Counted from the stretch's first letter, positions 7,064 to 16,061 are shown. The stretch: DNA of 39,670 nucleotides from an uncultured Ignisphaera sp. (GCA_938074605.1 CALJEI010000009.1:1-39670); one strand, 5' to 3'. The notes: generated by a model not told the origin, from the sequence alone. A program made the numbers and translations.

Positions 7064-7863
7064 ACCCTGTTACACCTCTAATCCTATTTTCTCCTTCCAG
7101 TTTTTTAAATTTTAAATCCAATTACACACTATATTGTTAGCTAAATTGATGTTTATTTGTAATGTATAGAAAGCTGTTGAATTTAATTATTTTATAACCA
7201 AAAATCTTAGACCTTATTATGAACTTAAATAAGGTAGACGCTAAGGAGAAGAACATTATAAAAGAATTGCTGAGTGAATAGCTAAGAGCTCATTGGATAA
7301 ACTTCTTAAAAATGTTGCAGTAAAGATTGTGGAGAAGCCAAACAAAGGATAAGAACGATACAATATGATTCCTCAGAAAGTAGCCTTAATATGAAAATTC
7401 CCCTCTCCATTCTTGGCTTGCAATCACTTCATAGAAAATCTTATTTTAGTTAATAGGCCGACGAAAATAGTAGACAAAAATAGAAGAATCTTTAACGCTA
7501 ATGGTGCTTTCTCGTTAAACTGCATATGGCCATAGGGCTTCTAAAAATTATCGTGAAAATAAGTCAAATAAAAAATCTATAACCAAATCCTTTAATTATA
7601 ACAATTTCTTCTTCAAAATAAGCTTTATTATAACATATAGGCAGTTTTTCTACTATGAAAATATCTTCCTCTATTAGATGGACGATGTATTTGCATTTGT
7701 GTGGCCATCCCTATTCCACTCATATTACAATTAGTCTTCTTTCTAACCTTAAGGAATGAGAAATTTGATTTACCACTATTTACATAGAAATATATCATCT
7801 ACAGTAATTATTGTTAATACTTTAAAGTAGTTATATTAATTAAAGCTTTGTATAGGGACTAAG
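7064..7863. other. Long intergenic stretch with possible gene relics
   Basis: About 800 bp without an intact gene. A short plus-strand piece near 7270-7350 reads S-L-D-K-L-L-K-N-V-A-V-K-I-V-E-K and ends at a stop; it faintly resembles the helical segment of TnpB-type transposases, but is too short to call. A 48-codon minus-strand frame (7564-7710) is listed separately. The remaining A+T-rich sequence shows nothing identifiable. Confidence 0.4.
7564..7710 (-). pseudogene. Short start-less protein-like frame, function unknown
   Basis: A 48-codon open frame with natural-looking composition and no ATG: readable parts are K-C-K-Y-I-V-H-L-I-E-E-D-I-F-I-V-E-K and F-E-E-E-I-V-I-I-K-G-F-G-Y-R-F. It is closed upstream by a TAG and ends in TGA. 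It could be the 3' remnant of a lost gene or a tiny gene with a non-standard start. No family is recognised. Confidence 0.22.
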
Positions 7864-8655
7864 CTAGAGAATGGCTGGTGTAATGAATGTTGCTACTATG
7901 GCTGCAAGATGTAGTGCTGTAATTACTGTTATGAAGAGTATATCGATTTTTCTAAACTTAATTGATTTGTAGAATGTTCTTTTTTTGCTATATCCAAAGC
8001 CTCTAAGCTCCATAGCCTCAATTAAATCTTTGGCTCTAATTATAGAACAGACAATTGTTGGTATTATAATGGCGGCTAGCCTTCTAATTCTATCTGTTAC
8101 TCTACCCTTTTCAAACTCTAGACCTCTAGCCCTTTGAGCATCATAGATATTTTTCATTTCATTAAATACTATAGGTATGAATCTTAGTGCTATTATAAAT
8201 GGATATACATAGGTATATGTAATACCAATTTTTGTAAATGCCTGTACTATCTGCCATGGAGTTGTTGTAGATAGTAGAATTAGTAGAGCTATTGCTAGGC
8301 AGAGAATTCTAGCTATAGACCTTATCTGCACCATGGTAGCTTCAGCTATAGATATATCGGTAAAGACAAGCGATACTATAATGTTAAACACCACTATAAT
8401 GGCGATAAATGGTGCTAACCCCCTTAAGAGAAAAATAAATTTTATAACAAGGTTTCTATATAGTGTTAGAAGAAGAGTATTTGCTATAAATAGTAGAAGA
8501 AGTATATCAAGTCTAGCTACAATCATTGATATAGCAATGGTTAGTACCACATATAGTAGTTTAGCCCTAGGGTCAACTGCATGTAATATGCTATTAGATT
8601 CTTCATATAGTAGGGCATAGCTTATAGAATCAAAAAAGCCTCGCTTCATCTTCAC
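7864..8655 (-). CDS. ecfT: ECF transporter transmembrane component (EcfT/CbiQ family)
   Basis: 263 residues with at least five hydrophobic helices. EcfT couples the two ATPase domains to the substrate-binding S protein in energy-coupling-factor importers of vitamins and metals. The family's cytoplasmic coupling helices are seen as two Ala-Arg-Gly/Ala-Met-Glu signatures: A-Q-R-A-R-G-L-E near residue 178 and E-A-M-E-L-R-G-F-G near residue 222. Both match the A-R-G and R-G-F motifs expected. Its start codon overlaps the ecfA stop (ATGA), so the two are translationally coupled. Third gene of the S-AA'-T operon. Confidence 0.9.
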   Translation of the reverse strand: MKMKRGFFDSISYALLYEESNSILHAVDPRAKLLYVVLTIAISMIVARLDILLLLFIANTLLLTLYRNLVIKFIFLLRGLAPFIAIIVVFNIIVSLVFTDISIAEATMVQIRSIARILCLAIALLILLSTTTPWQIVQAFTKIGITYTYVYPFIIALRFIPIVFNEMKNIYDAQRARGLEFEKGRVTDRIRRLAAIIIPTIVCSIIRAKDLIEAMELRGFGYSKKRTFYKSIKFRKIDILFITVITALHLAAIVATFITPAIL

Positions 8656-10361
8656 ATCCTTGAAAGCATTGTGTATAGCTCTATTTCATTCAATGGCTTT
8701 ATATATCTATCTAAATCAACTAGCTTAATAAGCATAGGTATCTGTGGAGGAGCTACTCTTGCTCTAGCAAGCAACATATCGTTATACAGTATTTCATTTG
8801 GAGGTCCTTGAGCTAAAATTCTACCATCGCTTAACACAATGATTCTATCTAGGGGGGCATATGATAGAAACTCAATGTCATGTGTATTTAAAATAATTGT
8901 CTTTCCCCTCTTTATAAGATCTATAAGTATTTCTAGAAGCTCCATTTTAAGTGAGAAGTCTATACCAGCTGTAGCTTCATCTAATACAACAACCTCTGGA
9001 TCATAGACTAGAATAGATGCTATAGCTAATCTCCTTTGCTCACCAACAGAAATTTCATAGGGTGATCTATTAACTAAATGAGATAGGTTAAAGTATTTTA
9101 GTATAGCTAGAGCTTTCTCTTCAGCATTACTAACACCCATATTTTTTGCTGAAAACATAACCTCTTCTAAAACAGTCTCTTTAAAGAATTGATGAAGTGG
9201 GTTTTGGAAAACAATACCTACATATCTAGCTAGTTCCGCTACAGAAGAGCTTAGAGTATCTCTACCAAATACCTTTACCCTACCTCTAGAAGGCTTAAGA
9301 ATACCATTAAGATGTTTTACAAGTGTTGTTTTTCCTGAGCCATTAGCACCAACTATAGCTATAAATTCACCTCTATATACATCCATATTTATACCTTTTA
9401 ATGCAATTCTCCCACTATCTGGATACACATACCATAAATCATTAATAGAGATTATTGGCTCTTTACCACTTTGCTTTACTCTACTAACTCTATCTATTAA
9501 TGCATTACTATACCAACCATTATTGTTAGACAAAAGCTTTCTAAATATATCTATAGATTCATTTATGCTTAGCGGCATGGATTCTACACCAAGCATTTTA
9601 AAGAGTCTTGATATTGAGGGAATTTCTATACCTCTACTAAACTTTCTATCTGCAATTATAGCTAGAACATCCCTAGGCTTTCCATCTGCAATAATGTGTT
9701 TATCTAATACAATGAGTCTAGATATATATTTTATGAGTTCTGATAGTCTATGTTCTATTACAACTATGGTTATACCATATGTTTTATTAAGGTTATGGAG
9801 AATCTCTAGAAGCTCTTTTACACTATATGGATCTAAATGTGCCAATGGCTCATCTAAGATGAGTATCCTTGGCCTATATGCAAGAATACTAGCTAGTACT
9901 ACTTTTTGAATTTCTCCACCAGATAAACTATTTGTAGCTCTATTCCTTAGATGTTCTATCTTTAGACTACTCAATACCTCTTCAATTCTTTTTAGAATTG
10001 TTTGTACATCAAATAAAAGGTTTTCAAGAGGGAATGTAATCTCCTCCTCAACAACTAAATTAACTATTTGGTTTTCAGGTATCTGAAGCACAATACCAAC
10101 TCTACCAATAATACTCCGGATATCCTTTTCAACAACATTAATTCCATCAACACATACCTCTCCATTAAGTGTACCTCCATAGATATGTGGTATAAGTCCT
10201 GTTACTATTCTAGCAAATGTTGACTTCCCCCCTCCAGATGCACCAGCAATTGCTACAAATTCTCCATAGTCTATAGATAGATTGATATTCTCTAGTGCTG
10301 GAGAGGTAGAATTTGGATAAAAATAAGTTATGTTTTTTAACTCAATAGCTTTATTACACAT
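8652..10361 (-). CDS. ecfA: ECF transporter fused ATPase (EcfA-EcfA' tandem ABC domains)
   Basis: 569 residues with two complete ABC ATPase domains, equivalent to EcfA1 and EcfA2 fused. Domain 1: Walker A G-A-S-G-G-G-K-S-T (40-48), Q-loop Q-I-P-E-N-Q (near 93), signature L-S-G-G-E (146-150), Walker B I-L-I-L-D-E-P (167-172), His in V-I-E-H-R (near 204). Domain 2: Walker A G-A-N-G-S-G-K-T-T (338-346), Q-loop F-Q-N-P (near 386), signature degenerate as I-S-V-G-E-Q (437-442), Walker B V-V-V-L-D-E-A (near 460), His in N-T-H-D. The second signature lacks the usual L-S-G-G, so the two ATP sites may be unequal. It powers the T/S complex encoded on both sides. Confidence 0.93.
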   Translation of the reverse strand: MCNKAIELKNITYFYPNSTSPALENINLSIDYGEFVAIAGASGGGKSTFARIVTGLIPHIYGGTLNGEVCVDGINVVEKDIRSIIGRVGIVLQIPENQIVNLVVEEEITFPLENLLFDVQTILKRIEEVLSSLKIEHLRNRATNSLSGGEIQKVVLASILAYRPRILILDEPLAHLDPYSVKELLEILHNLNKTYGITIVVIEHRLSELIKYISRLIVLDKHIIADGKPRDVLAIIADRKFSRGIEIPSISRLFKMLGVESMPLSINESIDIFRKLLSNNNGWYSNALIDRVSRVKQSGKEPIISINDLWYVYPDSGRIALKGINMDVYRGEFIAIVGANGSGKTTLVKHLNGILKPSRGRVKVFGRDTLSSSVAELARYVGIVFQNPLHQFFKETVLEEVMFSAKNMGVSNAEEKALAILKYFNLSHLVNRSPYEISVGEQRRLAIASILVYDPEVVVLDEATAGIDFSLKMELLEILIDLIKRGKTIILNTHDIEFLSYAPLDRIIVLSDGRILAQGPPNEILYNDMLLARARVAPPQIPMLIKLVDLDRYIKPLNEIELYTMLSRM

Positions 10362-10375
10362 CTATTACATCCTTA

Positions 10376-11140
10376 CTATTTAAAACTCTTAAGATTTTTA
10401 ACAAAAAGCATTTCGCTAATGCCTGGAGCTCTAAGTAATGCTTTTATAGCTGGTATCGCTATTGCAAATCCTATTATAGCTTCAAACATATATTGAACTA
10501 CATAAAATAGTGGACTAACTGTAAATAATCCTCTTACTACTGTAATTTTTGTTATTCCAAATACTCCACTGTATACAGGTGGTAATGAGAAGATAAAGCA
10601 CCCAAGTGCTTTATCAAACTCTCTAGCTATAAAGAAGATAAGATAGAGTGCTATATACTGAACACCTTTTCTACTATTAAGCATTCTAATAGTAACTGGA
10701 ATGAGTATAGCGGCTATTATTTTATCAAAATATGCAGCCATATATACATACCAGTACTCAGTTACTGGGTAGAACGGTGGTGTAAACATAGATGATATAA
10801 GTATTGCAAGCATAATTCCTATAGCTATCTTCCATCTTTTTGTAGCAAGCATACCAGCAGCTAATGCTGAAAGAGGTGCACAAGGTATAAATGGAACACC
10901 ATATGGATTTGGTGGTGTTAAAGTCTTAATAATATTGCCAACGAGTACTGCTGCAGCACCTATGTAGGGTCCTAGGATAAGACCTAGTAAAGGTGCTAAT
11001 GAAGCTCCTAGATCCATTTTTATTTGTGGCAATCCTATGACAGGTACTGCAGGGAGAAATAGAAATATATAGTATATAGCAGCTCCAATTCCTGCAAAAC
11101 CTGCTATATAGCTTGGACTAACCTTTCTACTTCCACTCAT
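10376..11140 (-). CDS. ECF transporter substrate-binding S component, substrate unknown
   Basis: 254 residues, six or so hydrophobic segments, and an N-terminal basic stretch followed by a small-residue helix (A-G-F-A-G-I-G-A-A-I-Y-Y), the Ala-rich TM1 that docks onto EcfT in S components. Later segments L-G-L-I-L-G-P-Y-I-G-A and G-I-A-L-A-G-type repeats support the fold. I chose the ATG at 11138-11140: the longer frame would begin at 11227 inside the divergent regulator and translate through the promoter. TATA TTTAAATA lies about 35 bp upstream of this ATG. First gene of the operon. The ligand (a vitamin, cobalt/nickel or other cofactor) cannot be read from the sequence; a cobamide precursor is attractive given the corrinoid genes 8 kb away, but that is speculation. 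Confidence 0.75.
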   Translation of the reverse strand: MSGSRKVSPSYIAGFAGIGAAIYYIFLFLPAVPVIGLPQIKMDLGASLAPLLGLILGPYIGAAAVLVGNIIKTLTPPNPYGVPFIPCAPLSALAAGMLATKRWKIAIGIMLAILISSMFTPPFYPVTEYWYVYMAAYFDKIIAAILIPVTIRMLNSRKGVQYIALYLIFFIAREFDKALGCFIFSLPPVYSGVFGITKITVVRGLFTVSPLFYVVQYMFEAIIGFAIAIPAIKALLRAPGISEMLFVKNLKSFK

Positions 11141-11170
11141 TACATCTTCCTGTGCTGAGTTTAACACAGG

Positions 11171-11204
11171 GAAATATTTAAATGTTTCTGTGTAAATATA
11201 AAAC
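11171..11204. promoter_or_regulatory. Palindromic divergent promoter/operator of ECF operon and regulator
   Basis: The sequence is centred on ATTTAAAT (11177-11184), which can serve as a TATA box in both directions. Around it is an imperfect inverted repeat: ACACAG-GGAAAT on the left and GTTTC-TGTGT on the right, matching with a 2-nt offset. Predicted start sites lie near 11150 (minus) and 11207 (plus), just before the two start codons. A dimeric winged-helix protein encoded 15 bp to the right is the obvious candidate binder. Confidence 0.5.
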
Positions 11205-11218
11205 AGTGTGGGGTAATA

Positions 11219-11731
11219 ATGAAGCATAGTATTGAATCAAATGATTACTGGCCATATATAGTTATAATGCCTATAGATCCTAGTAAAAGGGCAAGCTATA
11301 CACTGACACTATTCTCAACACCAACATCATTAGAAATACTAAACCTCTTTAAATGGGATGAAGAGTTATGTCAAAAGAATATTATATTGAGTCTCCGCCA
11401 CCACTCAAACAAAACCATAATAGCTACTCTTAGAAAACTTGTTGAACTTAAGTTGCTTAATGAGGAGATAAAGACTATTAAATATAACAATAGAGTTGCT
11501 AGAGTAAAATGCTATAGACTTACAGATATTGGTAAATGGTATAATCTTTTATTTAAAGACCCTAAAACATTTGATAGAGAGATATTGAGGGAGAATTTAG
11601 TTGAGCTAATCACATGGCTTATAAGTAGATTTAAAATATATGGTAAGGAGCTTGGTATTGATATAATGAGAGTTATTTGTAGCGCCATAGCCGATATAGG
11701 AGATGGGGGTAACAGCTCTGAACAGAAATAA
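11219..11731 (+). CDS. Winged-helix transcriptional regulator, probable ECF-operon repressor
   Basis: 170 residues. The segment around residues 33-95 has the helix-turn-helix-wing pattern of ArsR/MarR-like regulators: S-L-E-I-L-N-L-F (helix 1), N-K-T-I-I-A-T-L-R-K-L-V-E-L-K-L-L (helices 2-3), then a wing with K-Y-N-N-R-V-A-R-V-K-C-Y-R-L-T-D-I-G. The C-terminal helices (residues 120-155) probably dimerise. No metal-binding cysteine pair typical of ArsR sensors is visible. It is divergent from the ECF transporter genes with a palindrome between, so autoregulation and control of the transporter are likely. The effector is unknown. Confidence 0.7.
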   Translation: MKHSIESNDYWPYIVIMPIDPSKRASYTLTLFSTPTSLEILNLFKWDEELCQKNIILSLRHHSNKTIIATLRKLVELKLLNEEIKTIKYNNRVARVKCYRLTDIGKWYNLLFKDPKTFDREILRENLVELITWLISRFKIYGKELGIDIMRVICSAIADIGDGGNSSEQK

Positions 11732-11807
11732 ATATAGTAGTGTAGGTGATGGTAGGTAGATGAGTGGGTGGGGCAGGATGTTTAGATCCTATATAGAGAT
11801 GGTTTAT

Positions 11808-12713
11808 CTATTCTAATTTAACGATTTTATCTAAATTCTTCTTCCAGCTAAGCTGCTCTTTATATGATGGATGGGGTTTAAATACAGTCTTTATACTCTC
11901 TATGCTATCACCAACAATACTTATTTTACTAACGTCTATCTCCCCATAGCCCCATTTTGAGAGTAGGTAAAGATAGCCTATATCACTAGGATTAAAGCCC
12001 ATAGCATAGGCTACTATAGAATCAAGGTTTACAGGGTTTGTTGATGCAAATACTACACCCCATCTCTTAGCTGTACCAGATACAGGGCCTCTTCCCTCCA
12101 TAGCCTCAACACCATCAACAACACCTAGATCTGGCATTAGATATGTGGCTAGCTTTGCGATATTGTAGTTTATTGTTAGAAAACCTCTATGCATACTATG
12201 CTTCCAACCCTTTTTTATAGCCCCCATAACAATATTTTTAATTGAGAGTGTTACCACTACAGTGTCATGGGTTTTTGCCCTACATGGCGATATTTTAACA
12301 AAGTTTTTATCGAGAAGAATCCCAGATATATAGACCTCATAAACACCTCCATGCTCATCCTTTAACTCAAATCTTTTTTGACTATATTCATCTAAGTCAA
12401 TAAACTCTACATTGTATCTATCCCTAAGCTTGTAGTAGTCAAAATTTCTAATAGCCTCCCTAAATGAGCCTATAGTTGGTGATTCAGCTATAATCACTTC
12501 AGAAACACTAAACTTCTCATATATGAAGCTAAGTATAGCCTCAATAGTCTCAAGAGGTGTTGCAGCAAGATATGTTATAGCTGAAACAAAATTTGGCTTT
12601 ATTAAAAACTTTCTACGGCTTCCAACAACAGCTTTAATCTCATTTTCTATAAGCTCTAACACCCTTTTAGTACCCTCAGCATGGCTAAAGCTTCTAGCAA
12701 TAGCAACAGACAT
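11808..12713 (-). CDS. DUF362 domain protein
   Basis: About 301 residues of the DUF362 family, proteins often annotated as iron-sulfur proteins of unknown function. Landmarks: F-L-I-K-P-N-F-V near residue 39, I-A-E-S-P-T near 79, K-I-S-P-C-R-A-K-T-H near 155, a conserved L-S-I-K-N-I-V-M-G near 168, and V-V-D-G-V-E-A-M-E-G-R-G-P near 210. No CxxCxxC ferredoxin cluster is present, so this is a DUF362-only form. I take the ATG at 12713 (GGTG 8 nt upstream) rather than the longer frame to 12779, because a TATA box (TATATATAAAAA, about 12753-12764) lies inside that extension. Stands alone. Confidence 0.75.
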   Translation of the reverse strand: MSVAIARSFSHAEGTKRVLELIENEIKAVVGSRRKFLIKPNFVSAITYLAATPLETIEAILSFIYEKFSVSEVIIAESPTIGSFREAIRNFDYYKLRDRYNVEFIDLDEYSQKRFELKDEHGGVYEVYISGILLDKNFVKISPCRAKTHDTVVVTLSIKNIVMGAIKKGWKHSMHRGFLTINYNIAKLATYLMPDLGVVDGVEAMEGRGPVSGTAKRWGVVFASTNPVNLDSIVAYAMGFNPSDIGYLYLLSKWGYGEIDVSKISIVGDSIESIKTVFKPHPSYKEQLSWKKNLDKIVKLE

Positions 12714-12752
12714 TAACACCAACCACATGGAATAACTATAGGGTTTCTCCTT

Positions 12753-12764
12753 TTTATATATAAC
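12753..12764 (-). promoter_or_regulatory. TATA box of the DUF362 gene
   Basis: TATATATAAAAA on the minus strand, about 40-50 bp before the chosen ATG. The predicted start site is near 12735. The box decides the start codon because the longer frame would read through it. Confidence 0.45.
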
Positions 12765-12984
12765 CACTATAACACTCAACAGAGACGCTCATATAATTAA
12801 ACAATTATTAAGACACAGATTTTATATAGCATCTTCGGTTGAATTGAAATAGTGTGCCACTAGCCTACTTCTAGTACTATTAGCTTGGAGTTCTATAGAT
12901 GGAACATACCTTTCTAATGTACTAATATGTTTTAGGATGCAGAATAGCCACTATAAAAGTTGGTCATGATACTAATTATTTCGC

Positions 12985-13675
12985 TGAAGAAAGCCTATAG
13001 GAGAATTATAACTACTGCTTGAAAAGATGTCAAGAGGCTTTATAGCATCATAAAAAGCTGTAGACTACTCAAGGACGATGAAACAGCCTCTTATAGGGAT
13101 GTTATTAGAGCAGCATCAGAGTTAGCTATAGATTAGGATAGAAAGGTATTTGAAAAGCTTCTTGCTACCCAAGGATGTTATAAGGCTATCAATACAAGCT
13201 GGGATGAACCTGGTTTAGCAGTAGTAGAAGCATTGAAAGCTTCCAAGAAATGGTGTAATAGAACCATATATTGTTTACAAGCTCCATTAAGTGTACTAAG
13301 CTTGTAACAATCTATGGGAAGACGGGGGTTATAGAGCTTGCTAGCTTAAGATACTCGTAAAAGATGTTATTGCAACACCTGTGCTACCATGCAAAAGGCT
13401 ATTATAGCTTTCTTGACATCCTTTGCACAAGGGGTTTAAGATATCTTGTTATGTAAAGCCTAGGGTAATGTAGTGCTAAAATTGAGGGATACAAATCAGT
13501 AAGAGATATACCATAGATTTAACAATAAAATTCATTGTATGCCGTAAATATATTGCCCTAGTTATCAGAGGGTAACCACACGTTCATCGATATCCTCAAG
13601 CTCCCCGAAAAACTCATCATCAATAAATTAGATGGCAACACCTCTTTTTTAAGATTATTGCTACATTAAATTATT
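12985..13675 (+). pseudogene. Decayed protein gene of unknown family
   Basis: A plus-strand frame from about 12985 reads protein-like sequence through in-frame stops: K-D-V-K-R-L-Y-S-I-I-K-S-C-R-L-L, then S-Y-R-D-V-I-R-A-A-S-E-L-A-I-D, a TAG, then D-R-K-V-F-E-K-L-L-A-T and W-D-E-P-G-L-A-V-V-E-A-L-K, ending near 13307. Further right, another frame (13560-13673) reads L-S-E-G-N-H-T-F-I-D-I-L-K-L-P-E-K-L-I-I. Multiple stops and frame changes show a dead gene. The helical, repetitive character recalls crenarchaeal repeat-family proteins (PaREP types), but I cannot assign it. Confidence 0.4.
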
Positions 13676-13734
13676 AAACTTAGTTAATACTGTGATAAGC
13701 TAATAGTGGAGTAGCGGCTATTAGTGCAAGTGAT

Positions 13735-14835
13735 TTATTCGTATTCTATTGTTGCTGGGGGCTTTGGTGTTATATCAAATGTTACTACTCTTATTTTTGG
13801 TAGAGATGCTACTTCTTTAGCTAAAAGTTTAAGCTCATTAATATCTATTCTTGGCACTTCTGCCATCATATAATTTTCTGTCTTAACGATTCTTATTGCA
13901 GCTACATATTCCCCTCTATTATTATCTGTAAGCTCTATAAGTATATGTGGATTGCTTCTACCATCAAAGTAGCTATAGATTTTCAATACATCTAATCCTG
14001 CCGGATATCTCTTTATCAGCACAGGATGTCCATATACACGAACGTTATCAACCACTCCTGTTGTTTTAATGTTAAAGACTATATATTCAATTCCATCTAT
14101 ACTTCCCTCACCAGCTACGTCATACTCCCATATAGCTGGAAAATATTGACTATAGCCACTACCATTAAGTCTTTTCTCAACAATCTTTGTAGCCTCCCTA
14201 ACTAATTCTAGCTTCTCCCTATACATCTTTCCAACAGTTCTAATGAGAAGTCCTGGTCCTGGGAACGGCTGTCTCTCAATAATACATCTCGGCAAGCCTA
14301 GCTGTCTAGCTATTTCCCTAACCTCATGTTTATAGAGTTCTATTAGAGGCTCTATAACCCTTAAATTAAAGCGCTTAAGAAGCTCATCGCTTAAAACATT
14401 ATGTTGCGTCTTTATTTTGCCAACAGTTTCAACAACATCAGCCTTTATAGTGCCTTGGACAATCCAGCCACACTTCTTCTCTTCAGCAATTCTCTTAACA
14501 GCTCTATAGAAGCTCTCCCTAAACGCTATCCTCTTCTCCTCAGCATCGGACAACCCCTCAATACTAGAAATTATATTATTGGCAAAGTCGTAGATCTCCA
14601 AATCAAGTAATCCTTTTAGAGCCTCTTTAATACTCCTAGCTTCATCAAATCTCATAAAACCAGTATCTATAAAAACTGGATAGACTTTTTCACCTAGCGC
14701 AAGCTTAGCTATAATAGCAGAAACAGTACTATCAACACCACCACTAACACAAGCTACTGCACAATCAATATCTCTATATAGAGACTTAACCATTTCAACA
14801 AGTTTTTCAACAGATAATGGAACAACCAAAACCAT
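13735..14835 (-). CDS. guaA: GMP synthase subunit B (ATP-pyrophosphatase domain)
   Basis: About 366 residues. Archaea split GMP synthase into a glutaminase and this ATP-pyrophosphatase subunit, which adenylylates XMP and aminates it to GMP. Near the N-terminus is the PP-loop C-V-S-G-G-V-D-S-T-V; later come Q-G-T-I-K-A-D-V-V-E, the E-R-Q-P-F-P-G-P-G-L segment, and the C-terminal P-P-A-T-I-E-Y-E that closes the XMP site. All are diagnostic. The glutaminase subunit is not in the window. The frame opens at 14847, but a TATATAAA box overlaps that ATG (14852-14860), so translation probably starts at the ATG of 14835 or slightly further in. Confidence 0.93.
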   Translation of the reverse strand: MVLVVPLSVEKLVEMVKSLYRDIDCAVACVSGGVDSTVSAIIAKLALGEKVYPVFIDTGFMRFDEARSIKEALKGLLDLEIYDFANNIISSIEGLSDAEEKRIAFRESFYRAVKRIAEEKKCGWIVQGTIKADVVETVGKIKTQHNVLSDELLKRFNLRVIEPLIELYKHEVREIARQLGLPRCIIERQPFPGPGLLIRTVGKMYREKLELVREATKIVEKRLNGSGYSQYFPAIWEYDVAGEGSIDGIEYIVFNIKTTGVVDNVRVYGHPVLIKRYPAGLDVLKIYSYFDGRSNPHILIELTDNNRGEYVAAIRIVKTENYMMAEVPRIDINELKLLAKEVASLPKIRVVTFDITPKPPATIEYE

Positions 14836-15005
14836 ACACCCACACATTTATATAGGCTATACAATGAGGTATGAGGAATAAAAGCTTTTCCACAAAATAG
14901 ATATTACATAATTATTTAAATTAAATTATTTAGTTCTACTATAACTATAGATGCTAAAATATAATATGTTGTGTGTCTAATAGATAGCTTTGGTGAGTAG
15001 TTTTG

Positions 15006-15725
15006 ATGCTAAACATCATAAAAGATATTGTGGATAGGTTTACTCTTAAAGAGTTTGCACAACTTATTGACAATACGTTAATAAAGCCTATTGCAACTAT
15101 AGATGAGGTTTTGAAGGGTGTGGAAGAGACTAGAAGATATAGATTTAAATGTCTAGTTCTATCCCCAAGCCATGCAATATATACTCTATCTAAAGGATTA
15201 GCTGATGATATCAATATATGTAGTATTGTTGGTTTTCCAATGGGGTATACATCAACAAAGGTTAAAGCTATGGAGGCAGAGGAGCTTTTATCCCATGGTG
15301 TAAAGGAGATTGATGTTGTTATGAACATACAGCTTTTTAAAAGTGGAATGTATGACGCTGTTTTAAGTGATATAGCTACTGTAGTTGATATTGCTAAAAG
15401 GTATGGTGCTATCACTAAAATTATTATTGAATCTCCACTACTTACATATAGTGAGAAGTTAAAGGCTATAGAAATAGTTATAGAGTCTGGAGCTCAATTT
15501 GTAAAAACATCTACAGGTTTTTTATCAAAAACACCGCTACACGATGTCTATATACTTGTTGAGGCAGCTAGGGGGAGAATTAAGGTTAAAGCAGCAGGAG
15601 GTTTTAGCAATGCTATAGATACACTTATTGCTATAGCTATGGGGGCAGAGAGAATAGGATCTTCATCAGCTATACAAATAGCTAAAGAATTCCAAGAGCT
15701 TAAGAATCTTAAAAATATAATGTAG
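15006..15725 (+). CDS. deoC: Deoxyribose-phosphate aldolase
   Basis: About 239 residues. DeoC splits 2-deoxyribose-5-phosphate to acetaldehyde and glyceraldehyde-3-phosphate in deoxynucleoside salvage. Visible: L-I-D-N-T-L-I-K-P near residue 20, C-S-I-V-G-F-P-M-G near 74, E-I-D-V-V-M-N near 104, the Schiff-base lysine in F-V-K-T-S-T-G-F near 168, and the second lysine in V-K-A-A-G-G-F near 200. The ATG at 15006 has GGTGAG 8 nt upstream; a TATA-like AAAATATAAT sits near 14955-14965. It heads an operon with a small unknown protein and an HD-domain hydrolase, all spaced 25-40 bp. Confidence 0.94.
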   Translation: MLNIIKDIVDRFTLKEFAQLIDNTLIKPIATIDEVLKGVEETRRYRFKCLVLSPSHAIYTLSKGLADDINICSIVGFPMGYTSTKVKAMEAEELLSHGVKEIDVVMNIQLFKSGMYDAVLSDIATVVDIAKRYGAITKIIIESPLLTYSEKLKAIEIVIESGAQFVKTSTGFLSKTPLHDVYILVEAARGRIKVKAAGGFSNAIDTLIAIAMGAERIGSSSAIQIAKEFQELKNLKNIM

Positions 15726-15763
15726 ATAGTGATTCAATAGATACCCTATTGAAGAGTGAGTCT

Positions 15764-16036
15764 ATGTCTAGCTATGAAGTACCTGGTATAGGTAGGATAT
15801 ATAGTGAGAAAATTGGCCAAAGATCTGTAAGAGTATGTGCAGAAATAGCTGACTATGTCAAGATATGTCTAACAATGGATATGGAGCCCCTTAAACAAGA
15901 GGCTGAAAATGAGATTGAGAAGCTATTTACAAAATATGAAGCTATTCTAGTTGAAGGTTTTATTAAAGGACTAACATATGTAGGGACATTGATAGAGATT
16001 GAGAAAAAGAGTCGCACCTCAATAATATATATGTAG
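15764..16036 (+). CDS. Small conserved-looking protein of unknown function
   Basis: 90 residues, starting at an ATG; a TTG five codons upstream is the alternative. Acidic and alpha/beta in character: an N-terminal strand region (Y-E-V-P-G-I-G-R-I-Y, R-S-V-R-V-C-A-E-I) followed by a helix rich in Glu/Lys (E-P-L-K-Q-E-A-E-N-E-I-E-K-L-F) and a C-terminal strand. No known domain recognised, no membrane segment. It sits between deoC and the HD-domain gene with short spacers, so it is co-transcribed with them. Confidence 0.6.
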   Translation: MSSYEVPGIGRIYSEKIGQRSVRVCAEIADYVKICLTMDMEPLKQEAENEIEKLFTKYEAILVEGFIKGLTYVGTLIEIEKKSRTSIIYM

Positions 16037-16061
16037 TAATATAGAATATGGTTGAAAATAC

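Larger units (their letters stand above)
12714..13734. other. 1-kb gap dominated by a decayed gene
   Basis: No intact gene. The left 60 bp hold the DUF362 promoter. The middle and right hold the plus-strand gene relic listed separately (about 12985-13675). A small inverted repeat (CTAATAG ... CTATTAG, 13700-13724, 11-nt loop) sits just beyond the guaA stop and may help terminate that leftward transcript. Confidence 0.4.

Noticed and set aside
11141-11227. N-terminal extension of the ECF S component
   Set aside because: It overlaps the start of the divergent regulator and the shared promoter, and its residues are unlike the family.
13595-13650. Minus-strand C/D-like boxes (ATGATGA and CTGA) in the gap left of guaA
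   Set aside because: Guide lengths would be 14-15 nt, D' and C' are poor, and the same bases read as a decayed protein frame on the plus strand. Chance matches are more likely.
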